Assembly (NCBI RefSeq): GCF_002858935.1
Contig: NZ_PJRT01000005.1
Coordinates: 124,001-188,000, forward strand
From: Pantoea endophytica
Lineage (GTDB): Bacteria; Pseudomonadota; Gammaproteobacteria; Enterobacterales; Enterobacteriaceae
Reading direction: 5' to 3'
Length of the DNA: 64,000 nucleotides
Position numbers and translations under genes: made by a program. This document shows, piece after piece, positions 16,962 through 24,883 of the stretch (position 1 is the stretch's first letter; each line of letters opens with the position of its first letter). The notes under the pieces are model-generated. The model saw only the letters and a list, made by a program, of their open reading frames with translations, had not been told where the DNA came from and made no database searches.

Positions 16962-17504
16962 ATGCAACTCACTTCATCACGTTTGTTTCTTCGTCCGGTT
17001 GAACCCACCGATGTTCAGCGCCTGTTTGCCATCTATGGCGATCCCGCTACCAATATGTTCAATCCGGCGGGTCCGTTTCCCGATTTAGCCTTTGCAGAGG
17101 AGGTGTTAAATCGCTGGCTGGCGCACTGGCAATCCTTTCCCTTTGGTAACTGGGCAATTTGCCTGCGGGAACAGCCGGATGAGGTTATCGGATTTGGTGG
17201 TTTATCGGTGCGCGAGTTTGCTGGCAAGCCGGTAAACAATCTTGGCTATCGTCTGGCGAAAGAGGCGTGGGGAAAAGGTTTCGCCACCGAGTTTGCACGA
17301 AGGGTTATCGCTTATGGCTTCGATGAATGCCAGCTTCCGGTTATTGATGCGGCGGTGCGTCAGGATCATATAGCATCACAGCAGGTACTGGAAAAGGCGG
17401 GACTGCGCTGTTACGGCCAGGTTCACGATGTTCCGGGCGCGCCCGCCAGTTTGGTATATGAATTACGCGCGCAAACCTGGCGCGATCAGGGCACGCCGAA
17501 GTAA
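16962..17504 (+). CDS. GNAT-family N-acetyltransferase (RimJ/RimL-like)
   Basis: A 180-residue acetyltransferase of the RimJ/RimL subgroup, opening with LTSSRLFLRPVEPTDVQRLF. Motif A is seen in LGYRLAKEAWGKGFATEFAR and motif B in HIASQQVLEKAGLRCYG. This group often modifies protein N-termini or amino groups of small molecules. Its 3' end overlaps the convergent azlD gene by 19 bases. Confidence 0.86.
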   Translation: MQLTSSRLFLRPVEPTDVQRLFAIYGDPATNMFNPAGPFPDLAFAEEVLNRWLAHWQSFPFGNWAICLREQPDEVIGFGGLSVREFAGKPVNNLGYRLAKEAWGKGFATEFARRVIAYGFDECQLPVIDAAVRQDHIASQQVLEKAGLRCYGQVHDVPGAPASLVYELRAQTWRDQGTPK

Positions 17505-17806
17505 CGTAGCAACGCGGTCATTAGCGCGGCACCGATAATCACCAGTATTAGCGGTGTGCGGCGCCAGGCCAAAAACACCGCAAACAGCACGCCGGCGATG
17601 CGCGCCACGCCGGCAAAATGCGTGCCTTCAAACAGCGCGGTGGTAACGGCCACCGCCAGCAGCAAAACGGTGGCAGCATCGGATAGCATATTGCGTGCGC
17701 GATCCGACATCTGCATGCGGCTGCCCAGGCGATAACCGGCGAAACGAATCGCATAAGTGCCTACCGCCAGCAGCGCGATGCCGCCAATGATCAGATTATT
17801 TTGCAT
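17486..17806 (-). CDS. azlD: AzlD-type small subunit of a branched-chain amino-acid exporter
   Basis: A 106-residue protein with three or four hydrophobic helices (IIGGIALLAVGTYAIRFAG, then VLLLAVAVTTALFEG, then LILVIIGAALMTALLRYFG). The RFAGYRLG pattern after helix 1 is characteristic of AzlD (YgaH). It overlaps the end of the azlC gene by 11 bases, as usual for this pair. Together they export branched-chain or other hydrophobic amino acids across the inner membrane. Confidence 0.86.
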   Translation of the reverse strand: MQNNLIIGGIALLAVGTYAIRFAGYRLGSRMQMSDRARNMLSDAATVLLLAVAVTTALFEGTHFAGVARIAGVLFAVFLAWRRTPLILVIIGAALMTALLRYFGVP

Positions 17807-18470
17807 TTTTACGCTCCCGCCAGCTCAGTAATCCCAACAGTGAAAACAGCACCGGCATGCCCGCTGGCACAAACGGTGTCGCCAGCACAGACAGCGCGGT
17901 GCCGAGCGTAGCGGGGATCAGCGTACGACGCTGACGCAGCGCCGGGAATATCAGGGCAATCAGGATCGCTGGGAACACCGCATCCAGACCAATGGCCGAT
18001 ACGTCGGGAATAAAGCGCCCGATCACCGCACCGCCAATGACCGACAGCGGCCAGATGGTGAAAATACCTAATCCGCAAATCCAGTACGCGGCACGACGTT
18101 GCGCCAGTTTTGGCTGGGAAATACCAAACACCACGCTTTCATCATTCATGATGTGGCATCCCAACAAACTGCGGCTGCCTTTACCAACCAGATCTTTCAC
18201 CGCAATGCCAAACGGCAGATGACGCGCGTTGACCAGCAAACCCGCCGCCGCCGCCGTTAACGGACTGCCGCCGCCAGCCACGATGCCGATAAACAGGAAT
18301 TCCGACGCGCCCGCCAGCACCAGCGTTGATAGTGCAATCGGCACCCACAGCGGAAACCCTTCCGCTGCCGCCAGCGAACCGTAAGAGAGCCCGACAATGC
18401 CGTCGGCAAGACAAACCAGGAAAATGGCTTTTATTACTCCGCGATCAAGCGGTACTACACCCAGACGCAT
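17796..18470 (-). CDS. azlC: AzlC-type large subunit of a branched-chain amino-acid exporter
   Basis: A 224-residue membrane protein with about six to seven helices and the AzlC/YgaZ hallmarks: GLSYGSLAAAEGFPLWVP, GASEFLFIGIVAGGGSPLTAAAAG and LLVNARHLPFGIA, each seen in the expected order. The ATG at 18470 is used; a GTG one codon earlier is also possible. The divergent XRE-cupin gene, which shares its promoter region, is the likely regulator, as in other enterobacterial loci. Confidence 0.9.
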   Translation of the reverse strand: MRLGVVPLDRGVIKAIFLVCLADGIVGLSYGSLAAAEGFPLWVPIALSTLVLAGASEFLFIGIVAGGGSPLTAAAAGLLVNARHLPFGIAVKDLVGKGSRSLLGCHIMNDESVVFGISQPKLAQRRAAYWICGLGIFTIWPLSVIGGAVIGRFIPDVSAIGLDAVFPAILIALIFPALRQRRTLIPATLGTALSVLATPFVPAGMPVLFSLLGLLSWRERKNAK

Positions 18471-18484
18471 CACAATTTGATCTC

Positions 18485-18555
18485 ATATCGAACAGGAAAG
18501 CCGTTATAATGAACGCGCCAGAATCGTTTTACAAGACGAACAAATCGTTCGATAT
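18485..18555. promoter_or_regulatory. Divergent azlC / XRE-cupin promoter with inverted operator-like arms
   Basis: ATATCGAAC at 18485 and GTTCGATAT at 18547 are exact complements, 62 bases apart, and are the kind of sites a regulator dimer or tetramer could bridge. TATAAT occurs at 18505 between them. Binding by the XRE-cupin protein is an inference from position. Confidence 0.45.
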
Positions 18556-18572
18556 AAAGAACAGGAGAGGGT

Positions 18573-19121
18573 TTGACTACGCCAATTGATATTATTGCTG
18601 TCGGATTACTGCGCGAACGTCAGCGCGCGGGGCTTTCACTGACAGAGGTGGCGCGTCGCGCCGGTATCGCCAAATCTACGCTGTCGCAGCTCGAAGCGGG
18701 CAATGGCAATCCCAGCCTTGAAACGTTGTGGGCGCTGTGTGTGGCGCTGAACATTCCTTTCGCGCGTTTGATGGAGCCGGAAGTGAAGCGATTGCAGGTA
18801 ATTCGCCGTGGCGAAGGCATGATCGTCTCGGCGGAGATGGCGGATTATCAGGCAGCTTTGCTGGCAAGTTGCCCGCCCGGCGGACGCCGCGATCTCTATC
18901 TGGTCACCAGCCAACCGGGCGCGCCGCGCGATTCAAAACCGCATCCGCCGGGCTCGGTGGAGCATGTGATTATCGCGCGTGGCCGGGCGCTGGTTGGGCC
19001 GCGCGATGCGCCGGTCGAACTGCATCCCGGCGACTACATTTGCTATCCCGCTGACGAACCGCATGTGTTCGAAGCCTTAGAGGCGGATACCATGGCGGTG
19101 CAGTTGTCGGAGCAGAATTGA
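18573..19121 (+). CDS. XRE-family regulator with C-terminal cupin domain
   Basis: A 182-residue protein starting at a TTG codon, which has AGGAGAGG just upstream; no ATG fits. The helix-turn-helix (about 8-62) contains LRERQRAGLSLTEVARRAGIAKSTLSQLE in pieces. The cupin domain (about 110-175) has HPPGSVEHVIIARGRALVG and ELHPGDYICYPADEPHVFEA, which supply ligand or metal-binding residues. Regulators of this type often sit next to azlCD and respond to an amino acid. It is transcribed away from azlC. Confidence 0.9.
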   Translation: MTTPIDIIAVGLLRERQRAGLSLTEVARRAGIAKSTLSQLEAGNGNPSLETLWALCVALNIPFARLMEPEVKRLQVIRRGEGMIVSAEMADYQAALLASCPPGGRRDLYLVTSQPGAPRDSKPHPPGSVEHVIIARGRALVGPRDAPVELHPGDYICYPADEPHVFEALEADTMAVQLSEQN

Positions 19122-19135
19122 GTGTCGGTGGGTCA

Positions 19136-19154
19136 GGTCGCCATAAATGGCGCC
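19136..19154. repeat. Degenerate copy of the GGTCGCCAT palindrome
   Basis: GGTCGCCAT-AA-ATGGCGCCA pairs with one mismatch, 15 bases after the stop of the XRE-cupin gene. It is a weaker copy of the palindromes at 3425 and 55073 and may act as a terminator. Confidence 0.4.
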
Positions 19155-19261
19155 ACTATGGAATTGCAGAGTGACCATCAGAATTTCCTATTATTAAATC
19201 CGATGATTCGCGTGCGGCGCGGTGGCATGCTGTGGTTTTCGCCGCTAAGAATCAGGAACAT

Positions 19262-19783
19262 ATGGACATTATTCCCGCCCGACCTCATCACGCCGCTGCC
19301 ATTCAGAAAATCTACGCCTGGCATGTGCTGCACGGCACCGCGACCTTTGAAACTGAACCACCTTCGGCGAGCGAAATGCAGAATCGCGTGCAGGATGTGC
19401 AGCAGCGCGGCGGTTTTTGGCTGGTGGCGCAGGAGGATGATCAGGTGTTGGGTTACTGCTATCTGGCGCCGTATCGCCCGCGCTATGCCTATCGCTTTAC
19501 GCTGGAGGATTCGATTTACCTCGATCAGCAGCAAACCGGCAGAGGCATTGGTCGCGCACTGTTGCAAAAAGCCATTGCGCTGGCGGAAGCGGCGGGATTT
19601 CGCCAAATCATCGCGATTGTTGGCGATAGCGCGAATGCCGGATCGCTGGGATTACACCGGGCGCTCGGTTTTGAGCACACCGGTGTAATGAAATCGGTGG
19701 GATTCAAACATGGCCGCTGGCTGGATACCGTAGTGATGCAGCGTTCACTCGGTCACGGCGACAGCCAGCCGCCAGAACGTTAA
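19262..19783 (+). CDS. Phosphinothricin/methionine-sulfone-type N-acetyltransferase (GNAT)
   Basis: A 173-residue GNAT of the Pat/MnaT group. The ATG at 19262 follows AGGAA; a longer frame from 19232 adds an unlikely leader. Family features are the opening IIPARPHHAAAIQKIYAWHV, TATFETEPPSASEM, GYCYLAPYRPRYAYRFTLEDSIYL over its length, and motif A QTGRGIGRALLQ, then GFKHGRWLDTVVMQR at the end. Such enzymes acetylate phosphinothricin, methionine sulfoximine or methionine sulfone. The end overlaps the convergent ABC ATPase by four bases. Confidence 0.9.
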   Translation: MDIIPARPHHAAAIQKIYAWHVLHGTATFETEPPSASEMQNRVQDVQQRGGFWLVAQEDDQVLGYCYLAPYRPRYAYRFTLEDSIYLDQQQTGRGIGRALLQKAIALAEAAGFRQIIAIVGDSANAGSLGLHRALGFEHTGVMKSVGFKHGRWLDTVVMQRSLGHGDSQPPER

Positions 19784-21183
19784 GCGACTGCCTCCATCGC
19801 GATCATACGATGCGTGCCCTTTTCCAGCAGATCGCGATCGTGGCTCACCAGCAACACCGCGCACTGCTGCTCGCGCGCCAGCGAGGTGATGAGCTGGATG
19901 GTTTGCTGCTGCACCAGCGGATCCAGACGCGATGTAGGTTCATCGGCAAACAGAAATACCGGATCCAGCAGCATCACGCGTAACAGCGAGAAGCGCTGCA
20001 GCTCGCCGCCCGACAGTGAATCGGGACGACGCGTCAGCAGTTCCGGCGTCAGCGCCAATTGCTCCATCAGCGCATCCCGCCGCGTGGAGGCGATGCGATG
20101 ACGGCGCAACACATCGTCCAGGCTTTGCGCCAGCGTGCGTGTCGGTGGGAACAGCGCAGACGGATCCTGATAAATCTTCTGGTATTTCAGCCCATCGACC
20201 GCCGCATGCCGCGTCACCTTGCCTTGCTGCGGCGTTAGCAGGCCGAGCAGCACATCGCCAAAGCTACTTTTACCGCTGCCGCTGGCACCGTGTAATCCAA
20301 CGATTTCTCCGGCGTGCAGCCTGAAGTCTTGCGGCACGCCGAGCGATTTACCGCCGCGCTGCAAGCGGATGCCCTCAGCGCTCACCACCGGTTTACTGCC
20401 CATAACGGTTTGTTGCCGTGCAGGCCAGGCGGTGGGATCGGCGGCGAGTAATTCACGCGTATAGCGCTGCTGCGGTTCATGTAACACCTGTTCCGCCCTG
20501 CCCTGCTCGATCACCTTGCCTTTATGCATCACGATCACCTCACCGCTCAACTGGCGGGCCAGCGCGATGTCGTGGGTGATGGTGAGCAGTGTGCCGCCGT
20601 CGGCCACTTCCCGGCGCAGTAAGGCCGCTACCTCATCACGACGCGCCACATCCAGCCCTTTGGTTGGTTCATCGGCAATCAGTATCTCCGCGCCACCTGC
20701 TCGTGCGGCGGCAAAGGCGGCGCGCTGCGCCATCCCGCCGGAGAGTTGCCACGGAAAACGCGGCGCCGCATCCTGTAAACCAAGCTGTTGTAAATCGCGC
20801 TGGGCCGACAGTGCGCTGGTGGATTTCGCCTGTCCGCGTACATAACGATAGCCTTCCGCAATCTGCTGAAGCACTGACATGGTGGGATCCAGCGACAGCC
20901 ACGGCTCCTGCGGCAGCGACGCTAATGTGCGGCCCCATAATTCACGCAACAATTCGGCATCCTGTGGCAGAGTGAAACATTGTTCGTTGATGATCAGCGT
21001 GCCGCTGGCCTGTAAATCGTCAGGCAAAATGCCCATGATCGCTTGTGCCAGCAGGCTTTTACCTGAACCGGTTTCACCCAGCAAGGTCAGCGGTTGTCCG
21101 GGCTGCAGGGTGAAATCAACCGGTTCCACCAGCGTAGCGCTGGCGGTTGTGACGCTGATGCCGATAACCTGTAATCCTTTCAT
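19780..21183 (-). CDS. Nickel/peptide-class ABC transporter ATPase, two ATP-binding domains fused
   Basis: A 467-residue protein with two complete nucleotide-binding domains. The first has GETGSGKSLLAQ, LSGGMAQRAAFA and ILIADEPTKGLD. The second, from about residue 235, has GASGSGKSSFGD, LSGGELQRFSLL and FLFADEPTSRLD. In most Nik/Dpp/Opp-type importers these are two separate proteins (NikD and NikE). The gene is last in a four-gene operon and overlaps the permease before it by four bases. It would power uptake of nickel, a metal-chelate or a small peptide. Confidence 0.9.
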   Translation of the reverse strand: MKGLQVIGISVTTASATLVEPVDFTLQPGQPLTLLGETGSGKSLLAQAIMGILPDDLQASGTLIINEQCFTLPQDAELLRELWGRTLASLPQEPWLSLDPTMSVLQQIAEGYRYVRGQAKSTSALSAQRDLQQLGLQDAAPRFPWQLSGGMAQRAAFAAARAGGAEILIADEPTKGLDVARRDEVAALLRREVADGGTLLTITHDIALARQLSGEVIVMHKGKVIEQGRAEQVLHEPQQRYTRELLAADPTAWPARQQTVMGSKPVVSAEGIRLQRGGKSLGVPQDFRLHAGEIVGLHGASGSGKSSFGDVLLGLLTPQQGKVTRHAAVDGLKYQKIYQDPSALFPPTRTLAQSLDDVLRRHRIASTRRDALMEQLALTPELLTRRPDSLSGGELQRFSLLRVMLLDPVFLFADEPTSRLDPLVQQQTIQLITSLAREQQCAVLLVSHDRDLLEKGTHRMIAMEAVA

Positions 21184-21965
21184 TTACGCTCCTCTTTCAT
21201 TAACAGATTCAGGCTGATCAACAGCAGAAACAGCGCGATTACCGGCTGCATTAGCAGCCACGGTGCTTCCCAGGCAAACGGCAGCAGTTCGGTCATCATC
21301 AAACCCAGTTCTGGCGTCGGCGGACGTACGCCGACGCTGATAAAGCCAAGCGCGGAGACCGCCATGATGGCGCTGCTGAACGAGAACAGAGTCAACGTGG
21401 TTAATACCGGCGCTAACGCTGGCCACAGGTGTCGGCGGAAACGGTAGAACGCCGAAAAACCGAGCAACTTTGAGGCCTGCATGCCGGGTGCCTGCACAAT
21501 CGGGCGCAGGGTTGCGCGCGTGACGCGGAAGAACTCCACCCACAGCACCAGCGAAATCCCCAGCCACAACATGCCGGGAGAATCCGGCGCAATCGCCGCT
21601 AACAGCAGTACCAGCAGCAATCCCGGCAGCGCCAGACACATATCGCCGAGCATGCTGAGCAGACGATCCAGCCAGCCGCCATACAGTGCGCTGAATACGC
21701 CAGCCAGCACGCCCGCAAGCAGTGCGCTCATCACACAGAGCGCCGCGAGACCCAGCGAAAGGCGCAACGCGGCACTGAGGCGCGGCAGCATGTCGCGACC
21801 AAGATGATCAAACCCGAGAAGATTGGCGCCGCTCGGCGCGTGCAGCATCTGCAGCAGATCCTGTTCCAGCGGATCGCCGTGATGAATCAGGGGCAGCAGG
21901 AAGGCGAAACCAAGCAGCAAGCACAACAGCAGCAGGCCGATAAGACGCGAAAATGAAATTGTCAT
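21180..21965 (-). CDS. ABC transporter permease (NikC/DppC type)
   Basis: A 261-residue permease with about six helices. Family marks are the N-terminal FLLPLIHHGDPLEQDLLQMLHAPSGANLLGFDHLGRDMLPRL region in pieces, the coupling loop around APGMQASKLLGFS, and GFISVGVRPPTPELGLMMTE near the end, all seen in NikC/DppC proteins. It overlaps both neighbours by four bases, a tightly coupled operon. Confidence 0.9.
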   Translation of the reverse strand: MTISFSRLIGLLLLCLLLGFAFLLPLIHHGDPLEQDLLQMLHAPSGANLLGFDHLGRDMLPRLSAALRLSLGLAALCVMSALLAGVLAGVFSALYGGWLDRLLSMLGDMCLALPGLLLVLLLAAIAPDSPGMLWLGISLVLWVEFFRVTRATLRPIVQAPGMQASKLLGFSAFYRFRRHLWPALAPVLTTLTLFSFSSAIMAVSALGFISVGVRPPTPELGLMMTELLPFAWEAPWLLMQPVIALFLLLISLNLLMKEERK

Positions 21966-22909
21966 GCGCGCGTTCCTCTGGGATCAAGCAGATGACAACC
22001 CGCATCCACCAGCATATTCAGCAGCACGAACAGCAGTCCGAGCGTCATGGCGCTGGCCTGAATCACCGGCACATCGCGGGCGAAGATGGCATGCACCAGC
22101 GCGTGACCAATGCCAGGCCAGGCAAACAGCGTTTCTACCACCACCACACCTTCCACCAGCCAGACAAACTGCATGCCGAACCAGGTCAATACCGGCGATG
22201 CGAGGTTGCGCAATCCATGACGACGCAATAGCGTTGCGGGCGCTAATCCTTTCTGCGCGCCCCAGCGGTAATAGCCCGAGCTGACAACCTGATACGTGGC
22301 TTCACGCACCACGCGCACGCCCACCGCGGTTAACGACAATGCCAGCGTCAACGATGGCAACATAAAATGACGCAGCTCGCCATGCCCGGCGCTGGGCAGC
22401 CAATCGAGCTGCAGCGCCAGCAGGACAATCAGCAGCATGCCCAGCGCAAAATGCGGCACCGATTTCAGCAGCGCGCTCAGCCAGAATAACGCGCGGTCGA
22501 GCTTGCCATTGGCGTGACATCCCGCCCAAATACCCAGCGGCAAAGTGAACAGAATCGTCAGGAAAAGCGATGAACCTGCCAGCGCCAGCGTTTGACTCAG
22601 CTGCCAGCGCAGTTCATCCATCACCGGTTCGCCGGAGACCAGCGAGCGACCAAAGTTGAACTGCATCAGATCGAATAGCCAGTGCAGCAACGCGCTGCCC
22701 TGCTGCAGCGAGTCACTTAGCTCCTGCTGCACCCGCGCCACCGCACTGGCATCCACCCGATCGTAGCCATAACGACCGCTGGCAATACGCCATGCCATAT
22801 CGCCGGGCAAGGACTGCACCAAAAACCAGGTGAGTAGTCCCACCGCCAACACCACAAAAGCCGCCTGCGCTACGCGCCAGCCAAGTAGTTTGAACATTAT
22901 TGCTCCCAC
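21962..22909 (-). CDS. ABC transporter permease (NikB/DppB type)
   Basis: A 315-residue permease with about six helices. The opening GWRVAQAAFVVLAVGLLTWFLVQ and the PGDMAW motif are typical of NikB/DppB proteins, as are LPSLTLALSLTAVGVRVVREA and VETLFAWPGIG near the C-terminus. It overlaps the end of the binding-protein gene by 13 bases. It pairs with the NikC-type permease to form the pore. Confidence 0.9.
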   Translation of the reverse strand: MGAIMFKLLGWRVAQAAFVVLAVGLLTWFLVQSLPGDMAWRIASGRYGYDRVDASAVARVQQELSDSLQQGSALLHWLFDLMQFNFGRSLVSGEPVMDELRWQLSQTLALAGSSLFLTILFTLPLGIWAGCHANGKLDRALFWLSALLKSVPHFALGMLLIVLLALQLDWLPSAGHGELRHFMLPSLTLALSLTAVGVRVVREATYQVVSSGYYRWGAQKGLAPATLLRRHGLRNLASPVLTWFGMQFVWLVEGVVVVETLFAWPGIGHALVHAIFARDVPVIQASAMTLGLLFVLLNMLVDAGCHLLDPRGTRA

Positions 22910-24423
22910 TGCATCTGACGCAGACCAAAGTGGCGTTCAAACGGATCGAGCGTGACGTTTTTCAGCTTGCTGTTAATCGCGGCCGATTGCTGATACCAGG
23001 CAATCGGGATCACTGGCAGATCCTGCTGTAACGAGGCAGTGATCAGGTTACGTGCCTGCGCACGTTCTGCCGTGTCAGTGGATTGCGTTAAGGTGTGCAA
23101 CGCCGCGCTAAAACCGGCCGGATGCCAGTTCATCGCGCCCCAGTCGCCGCCCTTTTCCGCATAATCCTGCAGTAACGTGCCGGTGGGATCAGGCGTGAGT
23201 GCAAAGTTGCGGGAAAACAGCGCCAGTTGTAGACGATTGCTGTGATGCTGCGCCGGAATTTCGCTGGCGTTGGTGGAGTTGATCTTCACTTCAATGCCGA
23301 CTTTACGCAGCTGCTGCTGGATAACCATCGCCATCAGCGGCAGTTCGGGACGATCGGGGAAGGTCAACAGTGTCACACTAAAGCGCTGGCCGTTACGTGC
23401 TAACACGCCATCTGAACCCATTTTCCAACCCGCCGCCTGCAGTTGCTGTGCCGCCTGCTGCGGATTGAATTGCAACGGTTGCAGTGCGTTGTTGTGCCAT
23501 TCACCCATATTCGGCGGGAATAACTGAGTGGCCGCGCCCGGATAACGCAATACCGCCATCGCCAGCGCGTTACGGTCAATCGCCATGCTGATCGCTGCAC
23601 GCACCGGCTGTTCGGCTAACAGCGGATCGCCCGCATTGAGTTTCAGCATCAGCGTGCGCGGCACCGGAATGGCCGGCAGTTGTAGCGCTGGCTTGCGCGA
23701 TAAACGCTGACGGCTGGCAGCATCCAGGTTGAATACGTAATCCGCGTCGCCGCTTTCCGCCAGCAAGGCGCGGGTTTCGGCGCGTCCGGAAGAGAGATAG
23801 CTGGCGGCCGCAATCGCCGGCTTTTCGCCCCAGTAATCGTCAAAACGTTTTACTGCCAGCGATTGCGGTGGCTGGAATGACGTCAGCATAAACGGGCCGC
23901 TGCCGATGATGCGGGTGATGTTATCCTGCGCATCCCAGCTAGCCAACGCCAGAATCTGGGAACGGCTCTCTGCTAAAACCGAAAGCAGCGGCGTAAATGG
24001 TTCGCTCAAGGTGATGGTGACGCGTTGCCCTTCCCCGCTGATAGCGGTGATCGGCGTTTTATCCAGCAGACCCGCTTTGCTGCGCGCGGTGTTGAGTGAT
24101 TTCACCACCGCGGCCGCATCCAATGGCGATCCATCATGGAAGCGCACGTTGGGACGCAAATTTAATTGCCATTGCAGTCCATCTGCCGATACCTGCCAGC
24201 TTTGCGCCAGCGCCGGAATGGGCTCGGCGCGTTCGTTTACTTCCACCAGCGTTTCCACCACATCCATTCGCAACAATATGTCGCCGGAGAGCGCGGGATC
24301 GGCGCCTTTGATTTCAAACGGTGCCGCAATGCGCACCGTTTTATCCTGATGTTCAGCCGCCATTGAGGCGTAAGAAGCCAGGCCTAACGCCGAAGCGATA
24401 AGCAAATTTTTCATTGATTTCAT
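22897..24423 (-). CDS. Periplasmic binding protein of the nickel/peptide ABC transporter
   Basis: A 508-residue family 5 solute-binding protein with a signal peptide (cut after SMA or AEH, about residue 23). Typical elements are PALAQSWQVSADGLQWQLNLRPNVRFHDGSPLDAAAVVKS over its length, a central GSGPFMLTSF and a C-terminal IPVIPIAWY. NikA-like, opine-metallophore and dipeptide binding proteins all share this fold, so the ligand is undecided. The Zur-box-like palindrome about 45 bp upstream points towards metal or metallophore uptake. Confidence 0.88.
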   Translation of the reverse strand: MKSMKNLLIASALGLASYASMAAEHQDKTVRIAAPFEIKGADPALSGDILLRMDVVETLVEVNERAEPIPALAQSWQVSADGLQWQLNLRPNVRFHDGSPLDAAAVVKSLNTARSKAGLLDKTPITAISGEGQRVTITLSEPFTPLLSVLAESRSQILALASWDAQDNITRIIGSGPFMLTSFQPPQSLAVKRFDDYWGEKPAIAAASYLSSGRAETRALLAESGDADYVFNLDAASRQRLSRKPALQLPAIPVPRTLMLKLNAGDPLLAEQPVRAAISMAIDRNALAMAVLRYPGAATQLFPPNMGEWHNNALQPLQFNPQQAAQQLQAAGWKMGSDGVLARNGQRFSVTLLTFPDRPELPLMAMVIQQQLRKVGIEVKINSTNASEIPAQHHSNRLQLALFSRNFALTPDPTGTLLQDYAEKGGDWGAMNWHPAGFSAALHTLTQSTDTAERAQARNLITASLQQDLPVIPIAWYQQSAAINSKLKNVTLDPFERHFGLRQMQWEQ

Positions 24424-24468
24424 TAAGATTTCCGACTGAAGCCGCTACAAATTATGTGAGTTAATTAC

Positions 24469-24481
24469 GTTATAACATAAC
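24469..24481. promoter_or_regulatory. Zur-box-like palindrome upstream of the ABC importer
   Basis: GTTATAACATAAC lies 46-58 bases before the binding-protein start codon. It is close to the GTTATA-n-TATAAC core of enterobacterial Zur boxes, with one mismatch at the innermost pair. It could equally be a plain AT-rich promoter element. Confidence 0.4.
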
Positions 24482-24590
24482 AATACACATTTCAACACAG
24501 ATTGCTGGCAAAGACAGGTGATTGACGCTGCGCGCAGTGCTTTTGCTGCGCTATGCTGAAAACGAACGTTTACTTTATGGAGCAGCAGAG

Positions 24591-24776
24591 ATGCCAGAAA
24601 TCGTTGTGTATGCGGCAGAAGGTCGCACGATTGAGCAGAAAAAGAAGTTGTTGAGAGCCGTCACCGCGGCGGTGGCTGATTCGTTTGAGATCGATGCTAA
24701 TTCAGTAACGGTTTCCATCATCGAAACGCCAAAACATCATAAGTCGAAAGGTGGCGTGCCGTTTGATGAGCGCTAG
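24591..24776 (+). CDS. 4-oxalocrotonate tautomerase-family small enzyme
   Basis: A 61-residue protein from the ATG at 24591, with GGAG upstream; a TTG-started extension from 24522 would bury the key residue. After Met removal Pro1 becomes the N-terminal catalytic base typical of the tautomerase superfamily (MPEIVVYAAEGRT). The family pattern TIEQKKKLLRAVTAAVADSF and SVTVSIIETPKHH fits, and the length matches hexameric 62-residue members. Substrate unknown. Transcribed alone, divergent from the ABC importer. Confidence 0.87.
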   Translation: MPEIVVYAAEGRTIEQKKKLLRAVTAAVADSFEIDANSVTVSIIETPKHHKSKGGVPFDER

Positions 24777-24814
24777 AATAGCGCTAAGTTAGGCTTAAAT
24801 CTGAACAGAAATAA

Positions 24815-24877
24815 CAGGCATAGAGTGCAAGACAAAACTAAAAAATTTGCGAATTTATAATGCTCACTCTATGCCTG
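24815..24877. repeat. 13-bp perfect inverted repeat with 37-nt loop
   Basis: CAGGCATAGAGTG at 24815 and its exact complement at 24865 flank an AT-rich loop that holds a smaller nested palindrome. It is just beyond the 3' end of the AT-rich glycosyltransferase gene, and may be its terminator or mark the edge of an insertion. Confidence 0.5.
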
Positions 24878-24883
24878 ATTGCT

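Noticed and set aside
19122-19688. 188-codon frame upstream of and overlapping the Pat-like acetyltransferase
   Set aside because: Out of frame with the motif-bearing GNAT protein and rich in Trp/Arg/Met; no family features.
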